Shown: positions 41,749 through 49,513 of the stretch, piece after piece
Layout: each line of letters starts with the position of its first letter
Position numbering within the stretch: position 1 is the first letter of the stretch
Origin: Marinobacter adhaerens HP15
GTDB taxonomy: Bacteria; Pseudomonadota; Gammaproteobacteria; Pseudomonadales; Oleiphilaceae
Assembly: GCF_000166295.1 (NCBI RefSeq)
Contig: NC_017506.1
Coordinates: 4,092,001 to 4,156,000 of the forward strand
Length of the DNA: 64,000 bases
Reading direction: 5' to 3'
The notes under the pieces: model-generated
The model's database searches: none
Told to the model about the DNA's origin: nothing
Seen by the model: the letters and a program-made list of their open reading frames with translations, nothing else
Program-made: the position numbers and the translations under genes

Positions 41749-42413
41749 TGGAAGACCTGTTAAGCAATGTAGACTGGACCGAAATCGGCTGGGCCAGCTG
41801 GGATACCCTGGTCATGGTGGGTATGTCCCTGCTGTTCAGCGTCCTGATCGGCCTGCCCATCGGCGTTCTTCTGTTCCTGTTCGGCAAACGCCAGCTGCTG
41901 GAACAGCCGGTGGCCTATGCGGTGCTGTCGTTCGTGGTGAACGTGCTCCGTTCGGTGCCATTCATCATCCTGCTGATCGTTATGATCCCCTTCACCGTAA
42001 TGCTGATCGGCACGTCCCTGGGCGTGGCCGGAGCAATCCCGCCGCTGGTGGCTGGCGGTGCGCCGTTCTTTGCACGGTTGGTGGAAACTTCCCTGCGAGA
42101 AGTGGACCGCGGCATCATCGAGGCCACCCAGGCCATGGGCGCCAGCGTTAAACAGATCATCTTCGGTGCTCTGTTACCAGAAGCGCTGCCAGGCATCATT
42201 GCCGGTATCACCGTTACTGCGATCACTCTGGTTTCCTACGCGGCCATGTCCGGCGTTATTGGTGGCGGTGGCTTGGGCGACCTCGCCATCCGCTTCGGCT
42301 ATCAACGATTCCAGACCGACGTAATGGTCATTACAGTCGCGCTACTGGTTATTTTCGTACAGGTGCTGCAGATGGTCGGCGACCGTCTGGTTCTGTACTT
42401 CAGCAGAAAGTAG
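41748..42413 (+). CDS. metI: Methionine ABC transporter permease MetI
   Basis: A 221-residue permease with five membrane helices and the EAA loop (EATQAMGASVKQIIFGALLPEALPGIIAG) that docks to MetN. MSLLFSVLIGLPIGVLLF and VNVLRSVPFIILLIVMIPF are typical for MetI. It is translationally coupled to metN. A long hairpin repeat lies between it and metQ, starting 15 nt after the stop, which may protect or end the upstream message and let metQ be expressed more. Confidence 0.95.
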   Translation: MEDLLSNVDWTEIGWASWDTLVMVGMSLLFSVLIGLPIGVLLFLFGKRQLLEQPVAYAVLSFVVNVLRSVPFIILLIVMIPFTVMLIGTSLGVAGAIPPLVAGGAPFFARLVETSLREVDRGIIEATQAMGASVKQIIFGALLPEALPGIIAGITVTAITLVSYAAMSGVIGGGGLGDLAIRFGYQRFQTDVMVITVALLVIFVQVLQMVGDRLVLYFSRK

Positions 42414-42427
42414 AAAAGCTGGATATA

Positions 42428-42548
42428 GGCCGGTGGGCGGTCGGAGTACCCTTCCGAAAACGTGGAGCGCCAGGGATGGCGCGACCGAGCCCTACACGGA
42501 CGTATTCACGGGCGTTTTTCGGAAGGGTACTCCGACCGACCGCCGGCC
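42428..42548. repeat. Long inverted repeat with two inner hairpins (metI-metQ gap)
   Basis: Arms 42428-42462 and 42513-42548 pair over about 35 positions with two mismatches and one bulge. Between them two small hairpins stand side by side: GCGCCA-GGGA-TGGCGC (42467-42482) and TAC-ACGGAC-GTA (42493-42504) inside a GCCC/GGGC stem (42489-42492 with 42510-42513). Both loops show A-N-G-G-A, and TACACGGACGT is close to the CsrA/RsmA consensus. No T run follows. It is unrelated in sequence to the six-copy family. Confidence 0.88.
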
Positions 42549-42601
42549 GTACTCCGAACCCGAACTCATTTGTTCAAGATGCTCAACAGGAGAATCGATC
42601 T

Positions 42602-43384
42602 ATGAATCTGAAGAAAACACTCGCAGCACTGGCTGCCGCAGCCACGTTCTCCGGCGCCGTTGCTGCCGAAGAACTCTCCGTAGCTGCCACCCCGGTTCCC
42701 CATGCCGAGATCCTGGAATTCGTGAAGCCTCAGCTGGCCGAGCAGGGCGTGGAACTGGACGTGAAGGTATTCACCGATTACATCCAGCCGAATATCCAGG
42801 TGGACCAGAAGCGGATGGACGCCAATTTCTTCCAGCACCAGCCGTACCTGGATGAATTCAACGAAGGCCGTGGTACGAACCTGGTAACCGTGACCGGCGT
42901 TCACGTTGAGCCGTTTGGCGCCTACTCCAGCAAGATTGAGTCGCTGGACGAGCTGAAAGAAGGTGCCGTGGTTGCCATTCCGAACGACCCGACCAACGGT
43001 GGCCGTGCGCTGCTGCTCCTGCAGAAGGCCGGCGTGATCACCCTGAAAGACGAGAGCAAGATCACTGCAACACCCCGTGATATCGCCGATAACCCGAAAG
43101 ATCTCGACTTCAAGGAACTGGAAGCTGCCACCCTGCCCCGTATCCTGAACCAGGTCGACCTTGCGCTGATCAATACCAACTATGCGCTGGAAGCCGGTCT
43201 GAACCCGTCTGAAGACGCGCTGGTGATCGAGGGCTCCGAGTCACCTTATGTGAACATCCTGGTCGCCCGTCCGGACAACAAGGACAGCGAGGCTATGCAG
43301 AAACTGGCCGCGGCCCTGAAGTCTGATGCGGTTCGCGACTTCATCATGGAAAAGTATGAGGGTGCAGTGGTTCCGGCATTCTGA
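42602..43384 (+). CDS. metQ: Methionine-binding protein MetQ (NlpA family)
   Basis: The 260-residue protein has a signal peptide (MNLKKTLAALAAAATFSGAVAAEE) without a lipobox Cys, so unlike E. coli MetQ it is a soluble periplasmic protein. The mature part has the Lipoprotein_9 pattern: VAATPVPHAEILEFVKPQLAEQGVELDVKVFTDYIQPN, ANFFQHQPYLDEFN, KEGAVVAIPNDPTNGGRALLLLQKAG. It delivers methionine to MetNI. The ATG follows an AGGAG-like site. A strong bidirectional terminator follows 20 nt after the stop. Confidence 0.94.
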   Translation: MNLKKTLAALAAAATFSGAVAAEELSVAATPVPHAEILEFVKPQLAEQGVELDVKVFTDYIQPNIQVDQKRMDANFFQHQPYLDEFNEGRGTNLVTVTGVHVEPFGAYSSKIESLDELKEGAVVAIPNDPTNGGRALLLLQKAGVITLKDESKITATPRDIADNPKDLDFKELEAATLPRILNQVDLALINTNYALEAGLNPSEDALVIEGSESPYVNILVARPDNKDSEAMQKLAAALKSDAVRDFIMEKYEGAVVPAF

Positions 43385-43404
43385 TTGCCTGATCCACGAC
43401 CATG

Positions 43405-43441
43405 AAAAAGGCCGGACAGCGAATGCTGCCCGGCCTTTTTT
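43405..43441. terminator. Bidirectional intrinsic terminator (metQ / peroxiredoxin)
   Basis: AAAAAGGCCGG (43405-43415) pairs with CCGGCCTTTTT (43430-43440); the stem continues inside with CAGC/GCTG around a GAAT loop. A and T runs on both sides allow it to end metQ and the convergent peroxiredoxin gene. Confidence 0.95.
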
Positions 43442-43462
43442 ATAGGCTTAAGAGGCTAGTGA

Positions 43463-44116
43463 TCAGTCACCGCTCCAGTTGGCTTTCGGGTCTGGTGTCA
43501 TCCGCAGGTAGGATTTGACAGCCTTGTAGCCTTTCGGGAAGCGTTGCTTGATTTCTTCCTCGTCCTGAAGGGACGGAACGATAACCACATCTCCACCACG
43601 CTCCCAGTTGCCCGGGGTCGCGACCTTGTGTTCGTCGGTCAGCTGCAGCGAATCGATCACCCGCAGAACTTCGTTGAAGTTACGACCGGTGCTGGCCGGG
43701 TAGGTAATCATCAAGCGAACCTTCTTGTTCGGGTCGATCACGAACAGCGAGCGCACGGTAAGGCTGCTGTCGGCATTCGGGTGAATCATGTCGTACAGCT
43801 GGGACACCTTGCGATCATGGTCTGCAATGATCGGGAAGTTTACCGCGCAGCCCTGGGTTTCATTGATGTCCTTGATCCACTCGTGGTGGGAATCGACCGG
43901 ATCAACGCTCAGTGCGATGGCCTTGACGCCGCGCTTGGCGAACTCGTCCTTCAGTTTGGCGGTCAGGCCCAGCTCGGTCGTGCAGACCGGGGTGAAATCC
44001 GCCGGGTGCGAGAACAGCACGCCCCAGCTGTCGCCCAGCCAGTCGTAAAACGAAACCTTCCCTTCACTGGAGTCCTGTTCAAAATCAGGGGCGGTATCTC
44101 CGAGACGTAAAGTCAT
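43463..44116 (-). CDS. 1-Cys peroxiredoxin (Prx6 type)
   Basis: The 217-residue protein has the peroxidatic Cys45 in FSHPADFTPVCTTELG and the long C-terminal arm of the Prx6 group (GGDVVIVPSLQDEEEIKQRFPKGYKAVKSYLRMTP). A second Cys at 90 (QGCAV) is not at the usual resolving place. It reduces hydrogen peroxide and organic or lipid hydroperoxides in the cytoplasm. It is transcribed alone between two gaps; the start is supported by AGGAGAG upstream. Confidence 0.93.
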   Translation of the reverse strand: MTLRLGDTAPDFEQDSSEGKVSFYDWLGDSWGVLFSHPADFTPVCTTELGLTAKLKDEFAKRGVKAIALSVDPVDSHHEWIKDINETQGCAVNFPIIADHDRKVSQLYDMIHPNADSSLTVRSLFVIDPNKKVRLMITYPASTGRNFNEVLRVIDSLQLTDEHKVATPGNWERGGDVVIVPSLQDEEEIKQRFPKGYKAVKSYLRMTPDPKANWSGD

Positions 44117-44238
44117 GTGTACTCTCCTTTGATCATGTTAGTGACAATTTCGTTTGTTATTCCGGCCCTGAAACGGCCGGGTTGTGTTCTGAGTGTATAC
44201 GACAAACCTTGGTGCCAGATGAAGCAATTACAAGGGGC

Positions 44239-45600
44239 TCAGACCCCCAGCGCTTTCTCCTTCTCAAAATGCTCACGGGTGAGCTTGAACACAATGGGGC
44301 TTAGCATCAGCAGGGCAATCAGGTTCGGCAACGCCATCATGGCATTCAGGGTGTCTGCCACCAGCCAGACAAAGCCCAGATTCAGGGTGGCACCCACCGG
44401 GATAGCCAGAATCCATGCAATGCGGTACGGCACGATGGCCTTTACGCCGAACAGGAACTCAATGCAGCGCTCACCATAGAACGACCAGCCCAGAATGGTT
44501 GTGAACGCAAAAACCGCGAGGGCAATGGCTACAAGATAGTTGCCAACGCCGGGCAGCGCCTCCTGGAATGCCATGGAGGTCAGTGCCGCCCCGGATTCCC
44601 CGGAGGTCCAGGTGCCGGAGGTGATAATCACCAGTCCGGTAATCGTGCAGATGATAATGGTATCGATGAAGGTGCCGAGCATGGCCACCATGCCCTGATT
44701 GATCGGGTTTCGGGTTTGTGCGGCGGCATGGGCAATGGGCGCGGAGCCCAGGCCGGCTTCATTGGAGAAGATGCCACGGGCCACCCCGAAGCGGATGGCT
44801 GCCCAGACTGCCGCACCGGCAAACCCACCCTCGGCGGCGATGGGGCTGAAGGCATGTTTGATCACCAGGGCAAAAGCGGCAGGAATATCAGCGGCATTGA
44901 TAGCCAACACCACAAGCCCGGCGAGCAGATAGGAAACTGCCATCAACGGCACCAGGGCGCTGGCGACATGGCCAATCCTGCGGATACCGCCGATCAGGAC
45001 CATACCCACCAGAACCATTAGAACGAGGCCGGTCACCCAGTGCGGCAGCCCAAAGTTGGTCTCCATGACATCGGCAACCGAATTTGCCTGCACAGTATTC
45101 CCGATGCCGAAACCGGCGATGGCGGCAAAGACGGCAAACAGGACGCCAAGCCAGGCCCACTTGCGACCCAGGCCGTTGCGGATGTAATACATCGGGCCGC
45201 CCACGTGGGCACCGCGTTCGTCGACTTCGCGGAAACGCACCGCCAGGACCGCCTCGGAGTACTTGGTGGCCATGCCCACAAGGGCCGTAAGCCACATCCA
45301 GAAAAGCGCGCCGGGGCCCCCAAGGAACACGGCTGTGGCAACCCCGGCAATGTTGCCTGTGCCAACGGTGGCTGAGAGCGCTGTCATCAACGCCTGGAAC
45401 GGCGGGATTTCACCCTCGGATTCAGATCCCGCGGCGGAGCGGCCTTTCCACATCAACCGGAAACCGGCGCCCAGCTTCAGCACCGGCATCAGCTTCAGGC
45501 CTAGGCTGAGGAATAGCCCGACGCCCAGAATCAGAACCAGCATGGGTGGGCCCCAGACCAGCCCGTTTATCTGCCCTACGAATTCAGAAATAGCTTCCAT
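44239..45600 (-). CDS. Alanine/glycine:cation symporter (AgcS family)
   Basis: A 453-residue symporter with about ten membrane segments. Family blocks include FQALMTALSATVGTGNIAGVATAVFLGGPGALFWMWLTALVGMATKYSEAVLAVRFRE and FSNEAGLGSAPIAHAAAQTRNPINQGMVAMLGTFIDTIIICT. It should import alanine or glycine with sodium at the inner membrane. The start has GGGAGATCCC just upstream. It follows the peroxiredoxin promoter region on the same strand and is divergent from the CBS gene. Confidence 0.92.
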   Translation of the reverse strand: MEAISEFVGQINGLVWGPPMLVLILGVGLFLSLGLKLMPVLKLGAGFRLMWKGRSAAGSESEGEIPPFQALMTALSATVGTGNIAGVATAVFLGGPGALFWMWLTALVGMATKYSEAVLAVRFREVDERGAHVGGPMYYIRNGLGRKWAWLGVLFAVFAAIAGFGIGNTVQANSVADVMETNFGLPHWVTGLVLMVLVGMVLIGGIRRIGHVASALVPLMAVSYLLAGLVVLAINAADIPAAFALVIKHAFSPIAAEGGFAGAAVWAAIRFGVARGIFSNEAGLGSAPIAHAAAQTRNPINQGMVAMLGTFIDTIIICTITGLVIITSGTWTSGESGAALTSMAFQEALPGVGNYLVAIALAVFAFTTILGWSFYGERCIEFLFGVKAIVPYRIAWILAIPVGATLNLGFVWLVADTLNAMMALPNLIALLMLSPIVFKLTREHFEKEKALGV

Positions 45601-45782
45601 GGGATCTCCCTCTGTCTGCCATGGATTGGTTTGGATTTTTGACCCGGATTGGGTATAACCGGCTGAGTTTAGTCAGAAATTTTCCCATGTAAACCGATGG
45701 CCCGGTAAAAGTGGTGGATTCAGGGGTGATTGCCTATGCTCATTACAATGGCGACCATCCACCGAGGAGAGAGATTCTGCCC

Positions 45783-46214
45783 ATGCGTTCACTCAAAGTT
45801 TCAGATGTCATGTGGAACCACATCGAGCCGGTCCGTTGCGGCACGCAGCTCACCAAAGTGGTGAAGACGCTGCTCCACAACCACGTAACTGGTCTGCCGG
45901 TCGTTGATGACCAGCGCCATGTGATCGGTTTTATCTCCGAGCAGGATTGCATCCATGCACTGCTGGTCAGCGGCTATCATCGAGAGGGCGACCCGCTTGT
46001 TGACGATGTCATGTTCCGGAAACCGGTCACGATTTCGGCAGAGATGTCGGTGGTCGATCTCGCCCAGAACCTCGGTGCCGGCAAGCCAAAGGTGTACCCT
46101 GTTGTGGATCACGGCAAACTGATCGGTATTGTCACGCGTACTGCTATCCTGGCCGAGCTGGCTCGCACCGGCTTTGGTCTGGAGCCGCCGAAGCACGCCA
46201 GTGCCGAATACTGA
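45783..46214 (+). CDS. CBS domain pair protein
   Basis: A 143-residue protein made almost wholly of two CBS domains: VSDVMWNHIEPVRCGTQLTKVVKTLLHNHVTGLPVVDDQRHVIGFISEQDCIHAL (about 5-60) and VDDVMFRKPVTISAEMSVVDLAQNLGAGKPKVYPVVDHGKLIGIVTRTAILAEL (about 75-128). Such proteins bind adenosine nucleotides or c-di-AMP-like ligands and regulate partners; the partner is unknown. The ATG 45783 is preceded by a GAGGAGAGAG run about 11 bases away. The fghA gene follows after 29 nt in the same direction. Confidence 0.87.
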   Translation: MRSLKVSDVMWNHIEPVRCGTQLTKVVKTLLHNHVTGLPVVDDQRHVIGFISEQDCIHALLVSGYHREGDPLVDDVMFRKPVTISAEMSVVDLAQNLGAGKPKVYPVVDHGKLIGIVTRTAILAELARTGFGLEPPKHASAEY

Positions 46215-46243
46215 AACACACTTTTCCCAAAATTGAGGACACT

Positions 46244-47086
46244 ATGGAACTCCTATCCACGAACGTCAGTTTCGAAGGCGAGCACCGCCGCTACCGGCAT
46301 ACCTCCGCTACCCTCGAATGCGACATGGAATTTGCGGTGTATCTGCCGCCCGTGGCTGTGGGCTCCAACCCGAAGAAGGTGCCAGTCCTCTACTGGCTGT
46401 CGGGGCTGACCTGCACCGACCAGAATTTCATGCAGAAAGCCGGAGCCCAGAAACGGGCCGCTCAGCTGGGGATGGCGATCGTCTGTCCTGACACCAGCCC
46501 CCGTGGAGTGAACCTGCCGGGCGAGGATGACAGTTATGACTTTGGCTCCGGCGCCGGCTTCTACATCAACGCCACAGAGCAACCCTGGGCACCCCATTAC
46601 CGGATGTACGACTATGTGGTGAAGGAATTGCCGCAGTTGATCGAGAATGCATTGCCGGTAACAGACAAGCGCTCCGTCAGCGGCCACTCCATGGGCGGCC
46701 ACGGCGCTCTGATCTGCGCCCTGAAGAATCCGGGCCGCTACGCCTCGGTGTCGGCGTTTGCGCCCATCGCCAACCCAACCGAGTGCCCCTGGGGCCAGAA
46801 AGCCTTCAAGGGCTATCTTGGAGACGATCCGCGAAGTTGGGAAGAATGGGATGCCACATTGCTCATTCCCACCGCTCGGGAGCGGTTGCCGCTACTGGTG
46901 GACCAGGGCACGGCGGACGAGTTTCTGGACAGCCAGCTGAACCCGGATGCGCTGGCGGACGCATGTGAGAAGTTCCACCATCACATCAACCTGCGCATGC
47001 ACCGGGGCTATGATCACAGCTATTTCTTCATTGCCTCATTCATTGATGATCACCTTGATCATCATGCAAAAGCACTGGGTTTATAG
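46244..47086 (+). CDS. fghA: S-formylglutathione hydrolase
   Basis: A 280-residue esterase D/FghA enzyme. The nucleophile Ser149 is in SGHSMGGHGAL; Asp about 226 (LVDQGTADEFLDSQL) and His about 258 (GYDHSYFFIASFI) complete the triad. CDMEFAVYLPP, LSGLTCTDQNFMQKAGAQ and PDTSPRG are family blocks. It hydrolyses S-formylglutathione to formate and glutathione, the second step of formaldehyde detoxification; the adhC/frmA dehydrogenase is not in the window. Its ATG has TTGAGGA upstream. It converges with the HD-GYP gene. Confidence 0.94.
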   Translation: MELLSTNVSFEGEHRRYRHTSATLECDMEFAVYLPPVAVGSNPKKVPVLYWLSGLTCTDQNFMQKAGAQKRAAQLGMAIVCPDTSPRGVNLPGEDDSYDFGSGAGFYINATEQPWAPHYRMYDYVVKELPQLIENALPVTDKRSVSGHSMGGHGALICALKNPGRYASVSAFAPIANPTECPWGQKAFKGYLGDDPRSWEEWDATLLIPTARERLPLLVDQGTADEFLDSQLNPDALADACEKFHHHINLRMHRGYDHSYFFIASFIDDHLDHHAKALGL

Positions 47087-47100
47087 CATGGTGACGTTGG

Positions 47101-48225
47101 TCAGGAGCGGAAGCCCCAGACCAGGCTGAAGTCCATGGAAGGCATGACTTCCGGCTCTTCCAGGGACTGGATGCCGAAATCCGGCTCGCTGGTGTCCCGC
47201 TCGAAGGTGCCGGTGTAACGGTTGCCACGGGGACCGAAAATGGCTTTGACGAAAGGTCCCCGGGCTCGCACCGGCCGGCGGGTAACCACGCCCACTTCGT
47301 TGTTTTCCAGACGAACCAGAATGCCGGGCGGATATTCCCCGAGAATCTGCAGCAGGGCCTTGGGGATGGCCGGTCGGAACTTGCCGTCGGCCAGGTTGGC
47401 AATCAGCTTCCGGGCGTCGGCCACATTCATGCGCTGCCGGTAGGCCCGTTTGGTGATCATGGCCACGTAACGCTCTGCCAGCGCCAGGATCTCCGCTTCC
47501 GGCCGTATTTCGGTGCCACTCAGACCTTTCGGATAGCCGCTTCCGTCGGCCTGCTCGTGGTGTTGCGCAATGATGGTCAGCAGCAGCTTGTTGTCGATAC
47601 CGGCGGCCTGCAGGGCCTGGATGCTGCGCTCGGGGTGTTTGCGAATGACGCCGCGCTGTTCATCGTTCAGCACTGTATTGGACGCATTCAGCTTGTCGGC
47701 GATGGGCACGAGGGCAAGATTGGCGGTAAGAGCAGCGGTAGTCAGTACAGCTACTCGTTTCTCCTCCAGGCCGAATTGCCGGCCAATGAACTGGCAAAGA
47801 ATGGCGTAAAACAGGATCTGTTCGTATATGACCGGACCGATCGAGTAGAGGTGAACCAGTGCCAGGGTTGCATCGGGTGATTCCGTGCAGGTGCGCTCAA
47901 TCATTCGGGCGAGACCGAGGAGCCGTTTTTGGGCCGAAGGATCAGAATCGGTAATGGCTTTCAGGGTTGCTTCGAGGGAATGGAGCAGGTCCGGGTAATC
48001 GGCAAACGGGTTCCTGTCCCGGGTATCCTCGAACACTTCTTCCTGAGGGCGTTCGATCTTGCGAGGTTTGAATCGGCCGCGCTCGAACAATTGTTCCAGC
48101 TGGGAATCTGTCTGAATCACATAGCCCTGGCGCAGAAGTATATTACCGTCTGCATCGTAGACGTCCCAGGGCAGGGGCCGGCCGATGGTCAGCGCCCCGG
48201 GCGCAATTCGGACAAGTTCGGTCAA
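47101..48225 (-). CDS. Degenerate HD-GYP protein
   Basis: The 374-residue protein has an N-terminal domain (about 1-60: LTIGRPLPWDVYDADGNILLRQGYVIQTDSQLEQLFERG) and a C-terminal HD-GYP fold (about 100-300). The GYP half is intact (QHHEQADGSGYPKGLSG, 221-237; HPERS, 197-201). The HD pair is lost: the expected LLHDIGK is AALTANLALVPI at 164-175. It can therefore hardly hydrolyse c-di-GMP, but might bind it and act as an effector. The C-terminal tail (about 300-374) is not recognised. It converges with fghA and leaves a 277-nt AT-rich gap ahead of it. Confidence 0.85.
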   Translation of the reverse strand: MTELVRIAPGALTIGRPLPWDVYDADGNILLRQGYVIQTDSQLEQLFERGRFKPRKIERPQEEVFEDTRDRNPFADYPDLLHSLEATLKAITDSDPSAQKRLLGLARMIERTCTESPDATLALVHLYSIGPVIYEQILFYAILCQFIGRQFGLEEKRVAVLTTAALTANLALVPIADKLNASNTVLNDEQRGVIRKHPERSIQALQAAGIDNKLLLTIIAQHHEQADGSGYPKGLSGTEIRPEAEILALAERYVAMITKRAYRQRMNVADARKLIANLADGKFRPAIPKALLQILGEYPPGILVRLENNEVGVVTRRPVRARGPFVKAIFGPRGNRYTGTFERDTSEPDFGIQSLEEPEVMPSMDFSLVWGFRS

Positions 48226-48371
48226 ATCAGGTGTCTCTGGTACAGGTTAATTGTGTCGCCAGTGTAACCCCGAATGCGGCTGGGGCTCCACTGGCGCAGG
48301 CTGGCTCTGGCCAGGAAGCAGTGTGGTTTTACCTGATTTTACCGCTGCCCCTGTTTTGGGAGGAAGAAAAA

Positions 48372-48455
48372 ATGAGCAAGCGTTCACACTTTGTCTTTTT
48401 TGATAGAGAATATGTAAAGAATCGTTGTCCTTTAACGATCATTCAAATTGGTTGA
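48372..48455 (+). CDS. Possible 27-residue small ORF upstream of the diguanylate cyclase
   Basis: ATG at 48372 is preceded by GGGAGGAAG, about eight bases away, and opens a frame MSKRSHFVFFDREYVKNRCP ending in TTIIQIG before TGA. The region is clearly AT-richer than its surroundings. It lies 47 nt before the cyclase start on the same strand, so it could be a leader peptide or a truncated remnant. The rest of the 277-nt gap shows no gene. Confidence 0.3.
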   Translation: MSKRSHFVFFDREYVKNRCPLTIIQIG

Positions 48456-48502
48456 GCTATTCTGGAATTCTGGATAGTACTTTTGTCGGACGAAAACGCT
48501 AA

Positions 48503-49513
48503 ATGCTCCATCGCCTCAAGACCGATTTCCGATTATCGATCATCACCCTGCTGGGGGTGAGCGCGTTTCTGGGGATTACTCCATTTGCCGTGATGCGCTA
48601 CCTGCAGGGCAATCTGCTGGCCGGACTGGTGGATACAACGATTCTTCTCGGTATCTGCTCTGCGCTGGTCTATGCATGGGTAACCGGGGACACGCGACGA
48701 AGTGGCGTGGTTGTCGCCAGTGTTGCTTGTGGCGGCGCGGTCGTCGTGGGCATTGTGGTAGGCGAGCCGGGACTGTTCTGGTTATACCCGTGTCTTGTCA
48801 CTACCTTCTTTCTTGTTAATCCCAGGATTGCGGTAGCCCTGAACATTGTCTCGGTCATTGCTCTGATGGTTCATGGTGGGGCTTTCCGCTCTGATGTCCA
48901 GATGTGGTCGTTTGCTTCAACGGCCTTTGTGGTCAGTGCCTGCGCCTACGTCTTTGCCCACAGGAACCACGATCAGCGGGAGCGTCTGGAGCATCTGGCA
49001 ACGATCGATCCGCTGACCGGCATCAAGAACCGGCGCTCAATGGATCAGGAGCTGGATCTGGCGGCAGCGAATGCCGAGCGTACCGGTTTGCCCTATGCCC
49101 TGGTCATGCTGGATATCGATCATTTCAAGAAGATCAACGATGAGCATGGCCATGGCGTGGGCGATGGTGTCTTGACCGATCTGGTGGCGCTGCTGAAACA
49201 GAACACCCGCAAGTCAGACCAGCTGTTCCGGTACGGTGGCGAAGAATTCGTACTGCTCCTGCCGGGTGTCGATGGCATTGGCCTCAAGGCCGTGATGAAC
49301 AACCTGCAACAGGTGCTGCGCAAATACATGAAGCACCCCGGCGGTTCGGTGACGGCGTCGTTCGGCGTGGCACTGCTCGAGCATGGCGAGAGCGTTGATA
49401 GCTGGCTGGCCCGGGCGGATGCGGCACTCTATGAGGCCAAGGAAGCTGGCCGGGATTGTGTCGTATTTGCCGATGCTCAGCGCACGCCGGAGCTTGCAGC
49501 CGAAACGGCCTGA
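48503..49513 (+). CDS. Membrane diguanylate cyclase (GGDEF)
   Basis: A 336-residue enzyme with five or six N-terminal membrane helices (about 10-150) and a GGDEF domain (about 165-325). DPLTGIKNRRSMDQEL opens the domain; GGEEF is the active motif and RKSD the inhibitory site just before it. It should make c-di-GMP under feedback control. There is only a weak GGA ahead of the ATG. Its last 37 nt overlap the end of the convergent MATE gene. Confidence 0.9.
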   Translation: MLHRLKTDFRLSIITLLGVSAFLGITPFAVMRYLQGNLLAGLVDTTILLGICSALVYAWVTGDTRRSGVVVASVACGGAVVVGIVVGEPGLFWLYPCLVTTFFLVNPRIAVALNIVSVIALMVHGGAFRSDVQMWSFASTAFVVSACAYVFAHRNHDQRERLEHLATIDPLTGIKNRRSMDQELDLAAANAERTGLPYALVMLDIDHFKKINDEHGHGVGDGVLTDLVALLKQNTRKSDQLFRYGGEEFVLLLPGVDGIGLKAVMNNLQQVLRKYMKHPGGSVTASFGVALLEHGESVDSWLARADAALYEAKEAGRDCVVFADAQRTPELAAETA

